Of a DNA stretch of 38,698 bases, positions 15,655 to 23,892 are shown one piece after another (the stretch's first letter is position 1; the number at the start of each line of letters is the position of its first letter). The DNA is taken from NCBI GenBank assembly GCA_020442065.1, contig JAGRKZ010000021.1, positions 1-38,698 of the forward strand. The letters are read 5' to 3'. The notes under the pieces were generated by a model. The model was not told the DNA's origin, did not search any database, and was given only the letters and a program-made list of their open reading frames with translations. A program made the position numbers and the translations under genes. This DNA is from Bauldia sp. Its GTDB lineage: Bacteria; Pseudomonadota; Alphaproteobacteria; Rhizobiales; Kaistiaceae.

Positions 15655-17556
15655 CTACCAATGCGTGATGGTGCCGTTCTCGACGTCCATGAAATATCTT
15701 ACGTCGGGACTCCCACTCCGCTTTTCACCCAAGATGTTGTTCTGGATTACGCCATCATCAAGCTTGTCGGCTCGAACCGCCTCATAGGTAGATTGAGGCA
15801 CGCGCACGCCCCAAATTGAAACTTTTTCAGTCCGACCGGTCTCCTCGTTGACTATTGGGAGCAAAATTGCTTCGCCGCCTTCGTCGAGCGCCTCGACAAC
15901 AATGTAGTAATTGCGAACGTCCCCCTTCTCTGACGACACCACGAAGACACCAGAGGCCTCGCCTTCGTGGGACACAATGGTGAGTTTGTAGGATTGCGCT
16001 AGGCCATTCGCCGCCGGCCTCCAATGCCGCGCCAAGCGCCGAGCTTCGCTGAGCTCATCGGGCGTCATGTAAGCGGCGAGATCATCCCGCTTCGTCGCGG
16101 CCGACGCACCCAGTTCGGCCGCCGAGAGGTCGAACAGCATGTGAGCCAACACGACGTCTCTAGGCACGCCCAGCCCTTGAGAATACAGAAGCCCCAGGTT
16201 GAACTGCGCTTCGGCATTGCCCAGCTCGGCCAGCGGCTGCCAGAGCATTAACGGCAGCGCGTAGTCATTCGAAACCAAAGCCATGTCGTAGGCGACCAAA
16301 CCAATAATTACCATGCTGGTCTGCACCTCGGCATCGATCTGTCCCAACTGACTCACATCAATGCGATATCCCTGCTCGGCGAGCGGTTCCCATGCGTCGC
16401 TGGCCGCCGAGATCTCATCAGACGGCACCATGCCCGTTGAGGTGCGGTCACGCTGCAATGCCTCCAGACCCTTCTCAAACAGCCTATCCGCCACCTCGCT
16501 CTTCACACCGTCCAACCGAGGCTGAGGGCGCTCCCCCGGCTTCCAGTCGCCCGCCAAGCGTCGGGCTTCGGCGATTTGGGCCAACGTCATTTTCTCGGCT
16601 AGCGATTCATGAAGCCGATCAGCTTCCATGCGGGCCTCTGCCTCGAAAGGTGTCCATCGCTGCGCAGCTATGCTCAACCACATGAGAGCCAATACATCGT
16701 CGTGCGGCAAAGCTTCACCGGAAGTATGGGCAAGAGCGAGGTAATACTGCGCCTTCGCGTAGCCCTGATCAGCCGCTCGCAACCACCATTTCTCAGCTTC
16801 TGCATAGTCCACCGGTATGCCTATCCCAAGATAATATGCTTCCCCGACGCTTGCTTGGGCGACGGCGAAACCCTGCTCCGCGGCCCTTCGGAACCATTTG
16901 AGCGACTCGACATCGTCCTGCTCCACACCTCGGCCTATGGAATAGAGGGTACCGAGGCTCGATTGCGCCCATACGTGACCCTGCTCGGCTGCTTTCCGAT
17001 ACCAGTTCACTGCTTCGGCCGGGCTCTGTGCGTCGGACAAACCCGATTCAGCGATGACGGCTAGGTGGAACTGAGCTTCTGGATCACCCTGCTCGGCGGC
17101 CGTCGTGAAACTATCCATCTCGCGAGTGTAGATATCGGCGAGTGGGCCCTGAGCCTCCATGTTGCCTTGATAGAACGATCTGAGGAGCCAATTGGCAGCT
17201 TCAATGTCGTCCTGTGGAACGCCTCGGCCAAGCGCGTACATCACGCCGAGGCTCGCCTGGGCGTCGGCGTGCCCCTGATCCGCCGCACGGCGAAACCATT
17301 TCACCGCCTCAACAGAGTCTCTTTGAATTCCTTCCCTGCCGTTATCGTAGATTGAGCCAAGGAAAAATTCGGCGTTTGCATCGCCCCCCTCAGCCAACGG
17401 AAGAAGAAGTTCTACAGCTGCGGGGCCGTCGCCGCGCTTGTAGGCGGCATTGGCGTCTTCCAGCGGCCCAGCCTCCGCGATTCCGACAACCGCCCCAAAC
17501 CAGATCGTTGCGGCAATCGTCGTCAGGGCAAGAAGAAATCCGCGTTGATCGGACAT
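15655..17556 (-). CDS. Sel1-like (SLR/TPR) repeat protein, exported
   Basis: This 633-residue protein begins with a signal-peptide-like N-terminus (hydrophobic stretch about residues 8-28, ending in EAG). Many Sel1-like repeats of about 36 residues follow (patterns AQASLGVMYALGRGVPQDD, EAVKWFRRAADQGHADA), interrupted near residues 300-340 by a helical insert (LAEKMTLAQIAEARRLAGDW) that recurs near 500. A non-repeat C-terminal domain of about 110 residues contains VSHEGEASGVFVVSSEKG. The start at 17556 was chosen because GGAG lies about 7 nt upstream; the frame is open for 12 more codons. Such proteins are periplasmic scaffolds for protein-protein contacts; the partner is unknown. The gene lies between IS remnants and a recombinase remnant at tRNA-Gln and looks slightly less GC-rich than its neighbours, hinting at acquisition with a former element. 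Confidence 0.85.
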   Translation of the reverse strand: MSDQRGFLLALTTIAATIWFGAVVGIAEAGPLEDANAAYKRGDGPAAVELLLPLAEGGDANAEFFLGSIYDNGREGIQRDSVEAVKWFRRAADQGHADAQASLGVMYALGRGVPQDDIEAANWLLRSFYQGNMEAQGPLADIYTREMDSFTTAAEQGDPEAQFHLAVIAESGLSDAQSPAEAVNWYRKAAEQGHVWAQSSLGTLYSIGRGVEQDDVESLKWFRRAAEQGFAVAQASVGEAYYLGIGIPVDYAEAEKWWLRAADQGYAKAQYYLALAHTSGEALPHDDVLALMWLSIAAQRWTPFEAEARMEADRLHESLAEKMTLAQIAEARRLAGDWKPGERPQPRLDGVKSEVADRLFEKGLEALQRDRTSTGMVPSDEISAASDAWEPLAEQGYRIDVSQLGQIDAEVQTSMVIIGLVAYDMALVSNDYALPLMLWQPLAELGNAEAQFNLGLLYSQGLGVPRDVVLAHMLFDLSAAELGASAATKRDDLAAYMTPDELSEARRLARHWRPAANGLAQSYKLTIVSHEGEASGVFVVSSEKGDVRNYYIVVEALDEGGEAILLPIVNEETGRTEKVSIWGVRVPQSTYEAVRADKLDDGVIQNNILGEKRSGSPDVRYFMDVENGTITHW

Positions 17557-17719
17557 TCGCCTCTCCTGCTCAGGAAGACCACACCCAATCAACGAATCTA
17601 GCTAGGCTCGCTGTCATTGACGTGTGTCAAGCAGAAGCAATGTGTCGGTCCGTCCCGCATTGAGAATCCTGGCTGGACGAGCATCTTCACGACGCGACGA
17701 GTCGACGAGTGAGGGATAG

Positions 17720-17926
17720 CCACAGCTTGTCGCAAAGCAGGAACCGCGCGAAAAACGCCGCTTGCTGAACTTTCTATTATCGAACTGCTCTTGGGAGGAT
17801 GGCGAAGTGGTCGCCACTTTCCGCCAACCTTTTGACATGCTTGCGGAAACGGTAACTGCCGCCGCTCGCACTGAGGCAGACGAGAGGGCCAAATCGGCTA
17901 AGACTGAGATTTGGCTGGGGAACTAG
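17720..17926 (+). pseudogene. serine recombinase, C-terminal remnant ending in tRNA-Gln
   Basis: An open stretch without start codon follows an in-frame TAG at 17717-17719 and reads PQLVAKQEPREKRRLLNF, LLSNCSWEDGEVVATFRQ, PFDMLAETVTAAA and KTEIWLGN, then a stop. This closely resembles the C-terminal tail of large serine recombinases common in Rhizobiales. The stop codon (17924-17926) lies within the 3' end of the tRNA-Gln gene on the opposite strand. That is expected of a recombinase gene abutting its own tRNA attachment site. The catalytic and zinc-ribbon parts are gone. Identification rests on recalled family sequence. Confidence 0.65.
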
Positions 17927-17985
17927 GATTCGAACCTAGACTGGCGGAGTCAGAGTCCGCTGTCCTACCATTAGACGATTCCCCA
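17912..17985 (-). tRNA. tRNA-Gln(CUG)
   Basis: The minus strand folds as a cloverleaf with a 7-bp acceptor stem TGGGGAA/TTCCCCA, discriminator G and encoded CCA (17912-17914). The anticodon stem is GCGGA/TCCGC around loop CTCTGAG, giving anticodon CUG. The T-arm contains GGTTCGAATCC. The 74-nt length is standard. A serine-recombinase remnant ends inside its 3' part, marking it as a past integration site. Confidence 0.95.
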
Positions 17986-18186
17986 ACAGGGCCGATCGGC
18001 ATTGCTGCGGCGGCACCGAAAGCGGAACCCGCCGGAAACCGTGGCAAATCGGCTGTTGCGAGCGCCCTTATAGTGCTCCGGGCCGCCTCGGTCTACCCCA
18101 CACCGTCGCCGCCCTGCATCGAACCGGCGGGACCACGGGCGCCGGAAAGGCGGGCGGGCTTCGAACGGCATTGCGGACCATAGTGT

Positions 18187-18200
18187 TATGTTATAACATA
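18187..18200 (+). promoter_or_regulatory. Zur box upstream of znuA
   Basis: The perfect 14-bp palindrome TATGTTATAACATA matches the zinc-uptake-regulator (Zur) operator form known in alphaproteobacteria. It lies 25 nt before the znuA start, where bound Zn-Zur would block transcription. It is the only such site seen in the window and supports zinc, rather than manganese or iron, as the transported metal. Confidence 0.85.
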
Positions 18201-18224
18201 TCGTACTCAATGACGAGGTCCTCG

Positions 18225-19106
18225 ATGAAGCTTCGAATCCTTCTGCTGGCGGCGGCATCGGTCGCCCTCCCGACCGCCGCGCCTGCGACTGCAGCGGAAA
18301 CCCCGATCGCCATCGTTGCGGCCGAGAGCTTCTATGGCGAAGTGGCGGCGGCGATCGGCGGCGATCGTGTCGTCGTCGACAACGTCGCCGTGAGTCCCGA
18401 TACCGATCCGCATGATTTCGCCCCGCCGCCCTCGGTGGCGCGGTCCGTCGCCGATGCCCGGGTGGTGATCATGAACGGGCTCGACTACGACCACTGGATG
18501 GAGCAGTTGATCGAGGCCTCGCCGGGCGGCGACCGCACCGTACTCGACGTGGCCACCCTGATCGGGGCCGCGGAGGGCGGCAATCCCCACCTCTGGTATG
18601 ACCCGCAGGCGGTGCCGGCCCTTGCGTCGGCTCTCGCCGCAACCCTGTCGGAGGTCGACCCCGTGGGCGCCGCGGGCTATGCGAGTCGCCTCAAGGACTA
18701 CGCCGCATCTCTTGATGTATTGAATCAGAAGATCACGTCGGTCCGCGACCGCTATGCCGGTACGGAAGTCGCGGCCAGCGAGCCGGTATTCGGCCCGATG
18801 GCCGAGGCCCTCGGCCTCAAGATGGTCGGCGAGGACTTCCAACACGCGGTGATGAACGAGACCGAGCCTTCGGCGCGGGCGATCGCCGAAGTCGAGGACG
18901 ACATCAAATCCGGTCGCGTCAAGGTGTTCTTCTACAACAGCCAGGTGGTCGACCCGATGACCGAGCGCCTGCTCACGGTCGCCGAGAACGCGGGGGTACC
19001 GGTCGTCGCGGTGACCGAGTCGATGCCGGCAGGGAAGACCTATACGGGCTGGATGCTCGATCAGCTCGAGGCTACGGCGCGGGCGCTCTCGGCCCCGGCG
19101 TCTTGA
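18225..19106 (+). CDS. znuA: zinc ABC transporter, periplasmic zinc-binding protein
   Basis: This cluster A-I metal receptor has 293 residues. An N-terminal Sec signal peptide (about residues 1-23, ending ATAAE) precedes the metal-site motifs: His in TDPHDF near residue 65, His in NPHLWYD near residue 125, and a possible His in EDFQHAV. The C-terminal acidic ligand is probably in YNSQVVDPMTERL. The His-rich loop typical of enterobacterial ZnuA is missing, as in AztC-like receptors. The start at 18225 has GAGG 7 nt upstream; an in-frame ATG five codons earlier is less likely because it lengthens the basic region without a better site. A Zur box precedes it, and its stop overlaps the ATPase start by 4 nt. 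Confidence 0.9.
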   Translation: MKLRILLLAAASVALPTAAPATAAETPIAIVAAESFYGEVAAAIGGDRVVVDNVAVSPDTDPHDFAPPPSVARSVADARVVIMNGLDYDHWMEQLIEASPGGDRTVLDVATLIGAAEGGNPHLWYDPQAVPALASALAATLSEVDPVGAAGYASRLKDYAASLDVLNQKITSVRDRYAGTEVAASEPVFGPMAEALGLKMVGEDFQHAVMNETEPSARAIAEVEDDIKSGRVKVFFYNSQVVDPMTERLLTVAENAGVPVVAVTESMPAGKTYTGWMLDQLEATARALSAPAS

Positions 19107-19897
19107 GCGCAATCCGCCTCGATCATGTCACCCTGTCGCTCGGCGGGGTACGCATCCTCGACGATGTCGGTTTCGAGATCGGCGCGGGCGAGTTCGTCGG
19201 CGTGCTCGGGCCGAACGGTTCCGGCAAGACGACGCTCATGCGCGCCATCCTCGGCCTCGTGCCGGTTCAGTCCGGGCGGATCGAGGTGTTCGACGCGCCG
19301 GCGCGCCGCGGTACGCCCGGCATCGCCTACCTGCCGCAGACGCGGACCGCGCCGACCCTTGCGGCCGTCTCGGGCCGGGATTTCATCGCCTCGGCGGTGA
19401 ACGGGGAGCGCTGGGGCTTGCCCTTCCTGTCAATGGCCGAGCGCAAGGCGGTGGACGAGGCGCTTGCCATGGTCGGCGGCGCCGAGCTCGCCCGGCGGCC
19501 GCTCGCCGCGATGTCGGGCGGCCAGCGCCAGCGCCTCCTCATCGCCGGTGCGCTGGTCGGGCACCCTCGCCTGCTTCTGCTCGACGAACCGCTGATCAGC
19601 CTCGACCAGCACCAGCAGCACGTCATCGTCGACCTCGTCCGCCGCCTGTCGCGCCAGCTTGGCCTCACCGTGCTGTTCAGCGCCCACGAGCTCAACCAGC
19701 TCCTCGGCGCGGTCGACCGCATCCTCTATCTCGGCCACGGCCATGCCGCCCTCGGCACGGTCGACGAGGTGGTGAATCCGGCGACCCTCAGCCGGCTCTA
19801 CGGGGCGCCGATCGACGTCGTCCGCTCGGGCGGACGCATCTTCGTGATGTCGGACGGCACGCATGTCGAGCGCGAGCACCATCACGACCATGCTTAG
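19103..19897 (+). CDS. znuC: zinc ABC transporter, ATP-binding protein
   Basis: This 264-residue ATPase drives zinc import. Motifs: Walker A GPNGSGKTT near residue 36, Q-loop YLPQTRT, signature MSGGQRQR, Walker B LLLLDEP, and switch His in FSAHELN. It starts with TTG overlapping the znuA stop (TTGA), so it is translationally coupled. The C-terminus is rich in histidine (EREHHHDHA), a common metal-sensing or buffering tail in zinc-transport ATPases. The following permease begins within its last codons. Confidence 0.92.
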   Translation: MSAIRLDHVTLSLGGVRILDDVGFEIGAGEFVGVLGPNGSGKTTLMRAILGLVPVQSGRIEVFDAPARRGTPGIAYLPQTRTAPTLAAVSGRDFIASAVNGERWGLPFLSMAERKAVDEALAMVGGAELARRPLAAMSGGQRQRLLIAGALVGHPRLLLLDEPLISLDQHQQHVIVDLVRRLSRQLGLTVLFSAHELNQLLGAVDRILYLGHGHAALGTVDEVVNPATLSRLYGAPIDVVRSGGRIFVMSDGTHVEREHHHDHA

Positions 19898-20675
19898 CTA
19901 CGACTTCGTGCTGCGCGCCTTCGCCGCCAGCGGCATCGTCGCCCTGGTCGCCGGCGCCGTCGGCTGGTTTCTGGTGGTGCGCGGACAGACTTTCGCCGGC
20001 CATGCGCTCTCCCATGTCGGCTTCGCCGGGGCCACGGGCGCGGCCCTGGTCGGCGCCCCGCCGCTTGCCGGTATGCTCGTCTTCACGCTGCTTGCCGGCG
20101 CCGCAATGGGCCTCCTCGCCGAGCGAATCAGCGGCCGCGACGTCGCGATCGGCATCGTCCTTGCGCTCGCCCTCGGCTTTGGCCTGCTCTTCATCAGCCT
20201 CAACCGGTCGACCACCCTCCAGGCGACCTCGATCCTGTTCGGCAATGTGCTGGCGGTCTCGCCGGAAATGCTGGTCATTCTCGCCATTCTCGGCGTCGCT
20301 GCCCTCGCCGCCCTCGCTTTCCTTTCCCGCCCGCTCCTGTTCGCGACGCTTCAGCCCGAGCTTGCGGAAGCGCGCGGCGTTTCACCTCGGCTTGTCGGCG
20401 TGCTGTTCCTGGTCGTGGCGGCCCTCGCCGTGGCGCAGTCGGTGCAGATCGTCGGCGTTCTCCTGGTCTTTGCCCTGATGGTCGGGCCGCCGGCTACGGC
20501 CCAGCTCCTCACCGCCCGGGCGCTCCCCGGAATCGCGCTTTCCAGCGGGCTTGCCGTCGCCGCCGCCTGGCTCGGGATCGTGCTCGCCTGGCACACCGAC
20601 TGGCCAACCGGGTTCGCCATCGTGGCGGTGTCGTCGCTCGTCTACTTCGCCGCGCTGGCGATCCGGCGCCGCTAG
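19890..20675 (+). CDS. znuB: zinc ABC transporter, permease
   Basis: This 261-residue inner-membrane permease of the ABC-3 (manganese/zinc/iron) family has about seven to eight transmembrane helices. Conserved features include the early RGQTFAGHALSHVGFAG segment near residue 35, GNVLAVSPE, and the coupling region EARGVSPRLVGVLF near residue 165. I took the ATG at 19890, overlapping the znuC stop by 8 nt, because the family N-terminus begins at LSYDFVLRAF; an in-frame ATG nine codons earlier cannot be excluded. It completes the znuACB operon. Confidence 0.9.
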   Translation: MLSYDFVLRAFAASGIVALVAGAVGWFLVVRGQTFAGHALSHVGFAGATGAALVGAPPLAGMLVFTLLAGAAMGLLAERISGRDVAIGIVLALALGFGLLFISLNRSTTLQATSILFGNVLAVSPEMLVILAILGVAALAALAFLSRPLLFATLQPELAEARGVSPRLVGVLFLVVAALAVAQSVQIVGVLLVFALMVGPPATAQLLTARALPGIALSSGLAVAAAWLGIVLAWHTDWPTGFAIVAVSSLVYFAALAIRRR

Positions 20676-20694
20676 TGCCGATGTCGTCCGGAAT

Positions 20695-20723
20695 TTGACA
20701 CAGTCGCCGGCCACACCTAAACC
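20695..20723 (+). promoter_or_regulatory. predicted promoter of the second RTX gene
   Basis: A consensus TTGACA -35 box (20695-20700), a 17-nt spacer and a weak TAAACC -10 box (20718-20723) lie in the 105-nt gap between znuB and the RTX gene. The gene is probably transcribed separately from the zinc operon. Confidence 0.45.
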
Positions 20724-20780
20724 ACGCGCGCTGGGACGGGCGCAGGGCGGCGTAGACGAGTCCTCAGAGGTCGGTGCCAA

Positions 20781-21542
20781 ATGTTCTTTGATGCAGACAA
20801 GCCGGTAGACAACACGGATCTGTCGGAGCTCGAGATCCTGGTCAACAAGAATGCGACGGTGACCAGGAAGAAGGGCATTCTCTACTACACCAAGGGTGAC
20901 ACCACGCTTGAGGTCTCCGCCCTCCTCAAGGAGAAGTCCGATAACACGATCACCGGCAAGGTCATTGCCATCGCTGTGAAGGACGAGAACGACGATCCGA
21001 TATGGGACATATCGGGCTTCAAGTACGACGCCAAGAAGCTCGAGAATCAGCTCATTGACGGCAAGCTCGACAAGGTGGTGGCAACCCTTTTCAAGGGCAA
21101 GGACACCGTCTGGGGGTCGCACTTCGATGACGAGCTTCACGGATTCAAGGGCAACGACACCATCGACGGCTGGCGCGGCAATGACCGCATCAACGGCGGC
21201 AGGGGCAAGGATTCCCTGCAGGGCCGCCAGGGCGACGATACCTTCATTTTCGACCAGAAGCTGACCAAGAGCAACGCCGACAAGATCGTCAAGTTCAACG
21301 TCAGCGAGGACTCCCTGGAGCTCAAGCAGGACATCTTCACTGGCCTGGAGAAGGGGAAGCTTCACGACGATTACTTCACCGTCGGCAAGCACGCCGTCGG
21401 CGACACCCCCCAGCTCATCTACCAGAAGGGCAAGGGGATCCTGTCGTACGATCCCGACGGCGAGGGGTCCGAGAAGGCCAAGAAATTCGTGACGCTCGAC
21501 AAGAACAAGGACCTCACCCACGACCATATCATCGTGGTGTGA
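20781..21542 (+). CDS. small RTX (hemolysin-type calcium-binding) protein
   Basis: This 253-residue, highly charged protein has no N-terminal signal peptide. An N-terminal region of about 100 residues (NKNATVTRKKGILYY, TITGKVIAIAV) precedes calcium-binding nonapeptide repeats at residues about 110-155 (GFKGNDTIDG, WRGNDRINGG, RGKDSLQGRQGDD). The C-terminal domain begins DTFIFDQ and ends in a hydrophobic triplet after DHI, similar in layout to the end of the protein at 12586-14754. The C-terminus and the absence of a signal peptide fit type I secretion, which needs an ABC exporter and adaptor not present in the window, and a TolC channel (one lies at 23893-25275). A GAGG ribosome-binding site lies about 10 nt before the ATG. 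The specific role is unknown. Confidence 0.8.
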   Translation: MFFDADKPVDNTDLSELEILVNKNATVTRKKGILYYTKGDTTLEVSALLKEKSDNTITGKVIAIAVKDENDDPIWDISGFKYDAKKLENQLIDGKLDKVVATLFKGKDTVWGSHFDDELHGFKGNDTIDGWRGNDRINGGRGKDSLQGRQGDDTFIFDQKLTKSNADKIVKFNVSEDSLELKQDIFTGLEKGKLHDDYFTVGKHAVGDTPQLIYQKGKGILSYDPDGEGSEKAKKFVTLDKNKDLTHDHIIVV

Positions 21543-21592
21543 ATCCGGATTAGCGCTCGCCACGCCGCCGGGGACTCGGCTAGACCCCGGCG

Positions 21593-22687
21593 ATGCAGTG
21601 GTCTCCCGAACAGCAAAGGGCACTCGCCGAGGTCGGATCGTGGCTCCAGGCCGGCGACCGGCCGCTATTCCGCCTGTTCGGCTATGCCGGAACGGGCAAG
21701 ACCACCCTCGCCCGCCATGTTGCTGAAAGCGCCGACGGCGGCGTGGTCTACGCCGCCTTCACCGGCAAGGCGGCGCATGTCATGCGCGGCAAGGGGTGCA
21801 CGAACGCCGGCACAATCCACAGCCTGATCTATCGGATGCGCGGCGAGGACGAGACCGGACCGAGCTTCGTCCTCAACCGCGACAGCCCTGCCGCCAAGGC
21901 CGCGATGATCGTCATCGACGAGTGTTCGATGGTCGACGAGGCGATCGGCAAGGACCTGCTGTCCTTCGGCAAGCCGATCCTCGTCCTCGGTGACCCCGCA
22001 CAGCTGCCCCCGGTGGCGGGCGGGGGGTTCTTCACCGACGACAAGCCGGACGTCATGCTCACCGAGGTCCACCGCCAGGCGGCGGACGACCCGATCATCC
22101 GGCTGTCGATGATCGTGCGCGAGGGCGGCAGCATCGAGGAGGGCGTCTACGGCGAAAGCAGCGTCGTCTCGCGCCGCGCCATCGAGCCGGACTCGGTGCT
22201 GAAAGCCGACACGGTGCTGGTCGGCCGCAACAACACGCGCCGCGCCTACAACGCTCGCATCCGCGAGCTGCTCGGCCGGGGCGAGCCGACGCCCGTAGCT
22301 GGCGATACGCTCGTCTGCCTCAGGAACGACCGCAAGCGCGGCCTGCTCAACGGCAGCCTCTGGCACGTCGACCGGGTGCGGGCGCCGCGGAAGGGCCTGC
22401 TCCGCTACACCCTCTCCCCGGACGAGGGCGAGCACGGCAAGGGGCGCACGGTCGTCACGATCAACCCCGCCTATTTCGACGGCACGGCGGAAGCCCTGAC
22501 GCCGGCCGAGCGGCGACGGTCCGACGCCTTCGATTTCGGCTACGTCCTCACCGTCCACAAGTCGCAGGGCTCGCAGTGGGACGATGTCGTGCTGTTCGAC
22601 GAGAGCTTCGCCTTTCGCGAGCATGCCCGGCGCTGGCTCTATACCGGCATCACGCGCGCCGCGCGCCGCATCACCATCGTCCGGTGA
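21593..22687 (+). CDS. RecD/Pif1-like ATP-dependent DNA helicase
   Basis: This 364-residue superfamily 1B helicase is shorter than RecD2 proteins (usually above 700) and consists of little more than the motor. Walker A is GYAGTGKTT near residue 29, motif II is VIDECSMVD, motif III is LVLGDPAQLPP, motif IV-like is LTEVHRQA, and motifs V-VI are LTVHKSQGSQWD and LYTGITRAAR. The N-terminus MQWSPEQQRAL is the usual Q-motif start. The C-terminal UvrD_C_2 domain is present. It stands alone, convergent with the L,D-transpeptidase gene 36 nt away. It probably acts in repair or replication restart; phage origin is possible but nothing else phage-like is near. Confidence 0.9.
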   Translation: MQWSPEQQRALAEVGSWLQAGDRPLFRLFGYAGTGKTTLARHVAESADGGVVYAAFTGKAAHVMRGKGCTNAGTIHSLIYRMRGEDETGPSFVLNRDSPAAKAAMIVIDECSMVDEAIGKDLLSFGKPILVLGDPAQLPPVAGGGFFTDDKPDVMLTEVHRQAADDPIIRLSMIVREGGSIEEGVYGESSVVSRRAIEPDSVLKADTVLVGRNNTRRAYNARIRELLGRGEPTPVAGDTLVCLRNDRKRGLLNGSLWHVDRVRAPRKGLLRYTLSPDEGEHGKGRTVVTINPAYFDGTAEALTPAERRRSDAFDFGYVLTVHKSQGSQWDDVVLFDESFAFREHARRWLYTGITRAARRITIVR

Positions 22688-22723
22688 CCCGACCGGGGGC
22701 TCAGCGAACGCCCCGACGTGATG

Positions 22724-23485
22724 CTACTGGGCTGGCGGCGCGTAGGCGACCGTGTTCGCCGCGCCGTCGGCGGGGATCGGCGTCGCCACCGGCGGCGCGG
22801 TGATCTGCTCGAGCGGCGTGTAGCCAGGCCCCTGCAGCACGATCACTTTGGTGCCGATGTCGACGCGGTCGTAAAGGTCGATCACGTCCTGGTTCCACAT
22901 CCGAATGCAGCCGGACGACACGGCCTTGCCGATCGACGTCCAGTCATTGGTGGCGTGGATGCGAAAGAGCGTGTCCTTGTTGTCCGCCCAGAGATACAGC
23001 GCCCGCGAGCCGAGCGGATTCTTGGGGCTGCCGTCCATGCCGTTCGGATACTTGGCGGCGAAGTCCGGATAGAGCTTCTGGAACGCCTCGCGCTGCTGCA
23101 TTTCCGCCGGCGGGAACCACTTCGGCCAATGCTGCTTGTCGTGGATCTCGGCGGACCCCGCCCAGGCAAACCCGGCCTTGCCGACGCCGATGCCGTAACG
23201 CAGCGAGTGGCCGTCGGACTGAACCAGGTAGAGGAACTTGTTGGCAGGGTCGACCACCACGGTCCCCGCCTTCTCGTTGGCGATATTGGCGGGCGTCGGC
23301 ACGGTCTGGCGAAGGTACTGCGGATCGACCTTGGCCACAGGGATCGCAGGGATGTTGAACGGCTCGCCGGAGACCGGCCCGTAGGTCTGGAGCACCAGCG
23401 GGTCGATGCCGCTGGTGTCCATTGCGGTCGTGCAACCCGCAACGCCCAGCAGCGCCGCGCCGATCAGTGCCGCGCGGCGGGTCAT
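22724..23485 (-). CDS. L,D-transpeptidase (YkuD) lipoprotein
   Basis: This 253-residue periplasmic enzyme cross-links peptidoglycan or attaches proteins to it through meso-diaminopimelate. The N-terminus TRRAALIGAALLGVAGC has a lipobox (VAGC), so it is a lipoprotein. The YkuD catalytic motif is intact: IHATNDWTSIGKAVSSGC with the cysteine near residue 193 followed by IRM. The start at 23485 is chosen because it gives a clean signal peptide; the long upstream open frame does not look like protein. The C-terminal 40 residues are Pro/Ala-rich. Alphaproteobacteria carry many paralogues of this family, so the precise role is unassigned. Confidence 0.9.
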   Translation of the reverse strand: MTRRAALIGAALLGVAGCTTAMDTSGIDPLVLQTYGPVSGEPFNIPAIPVAKVDPQYLRQTVPTPANIANEKAGTVVVDPANKFLYLVQSDGHSLRYGIGVGKAGFAWAGSAEIHDKQHWPKWFPPAEMQQREAFQKLYPDFAAKYPNGMDGSPKNPLGSRALYLWADNKDTLFRIHATNDWTSIGKAVSSGCIRMWNQDVIDLYDRVDIGTKVIVLQGPGYTPLEQITAPPVATPIPADGAANTVAYAPPAQ

Positions 23486-23892
23486 CACGATGATTTTGAA
23501 GTCGCCCCGGACACCCACGATATGCCGTCGATCCCTACTGTCGCCCCCGGCCGGTCGCGGCACTTTGAGCGTCCCCACGAGTCTCACTGCCTCGTCCCTA
23601 TCCCGAAGACACTGCAAAAGTGGCAAAGGTCGGGCCGCAGGAACAATCACATTATGCGGCGAAACCTTTCGAATTTGGTTCAAGTCGTCGCGAGCGCTCA
23701 ATCCGTCTGCCGCCGCCGGAGGTACGGCAGCCCACCGGTGGGCCGACCAGCCTGCCCGCGCCGCCATCCGGCCGCCCCACAGATGGCGGCATCGACCTGC
23801 CCTCAGCAGCGGTACGGGAGACGCCTGAGGCGCCGGTGAATCTTGGCGAATCGTGCGGTTGGCCCGCAGGGCACCGCTCCGGTCGCAGAGAA
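23486..23892. other. intergenic region with two inverted repeats
   Basis: This 407-nt gap separates the tolC stop from the L,D-transpeptidase start. It holds a 14-bp perfect palindrome GCCCACCGGTGGGC (23730-23743) and an inverted repeat CCGCCATC/GATGGCGG (23761-23768, 23782-23789). Either could end tolC transcription on the minus strand, though neither has a T-tract. No gene is visible. Confidence 0.4.

Noticed and set aside
17614-17892. 92-codon minus-strand frame left of tRNA-Gln
   Set aside because: It is antisense to the serine-recombinase remnant, whose plus-strand reading is family-like.
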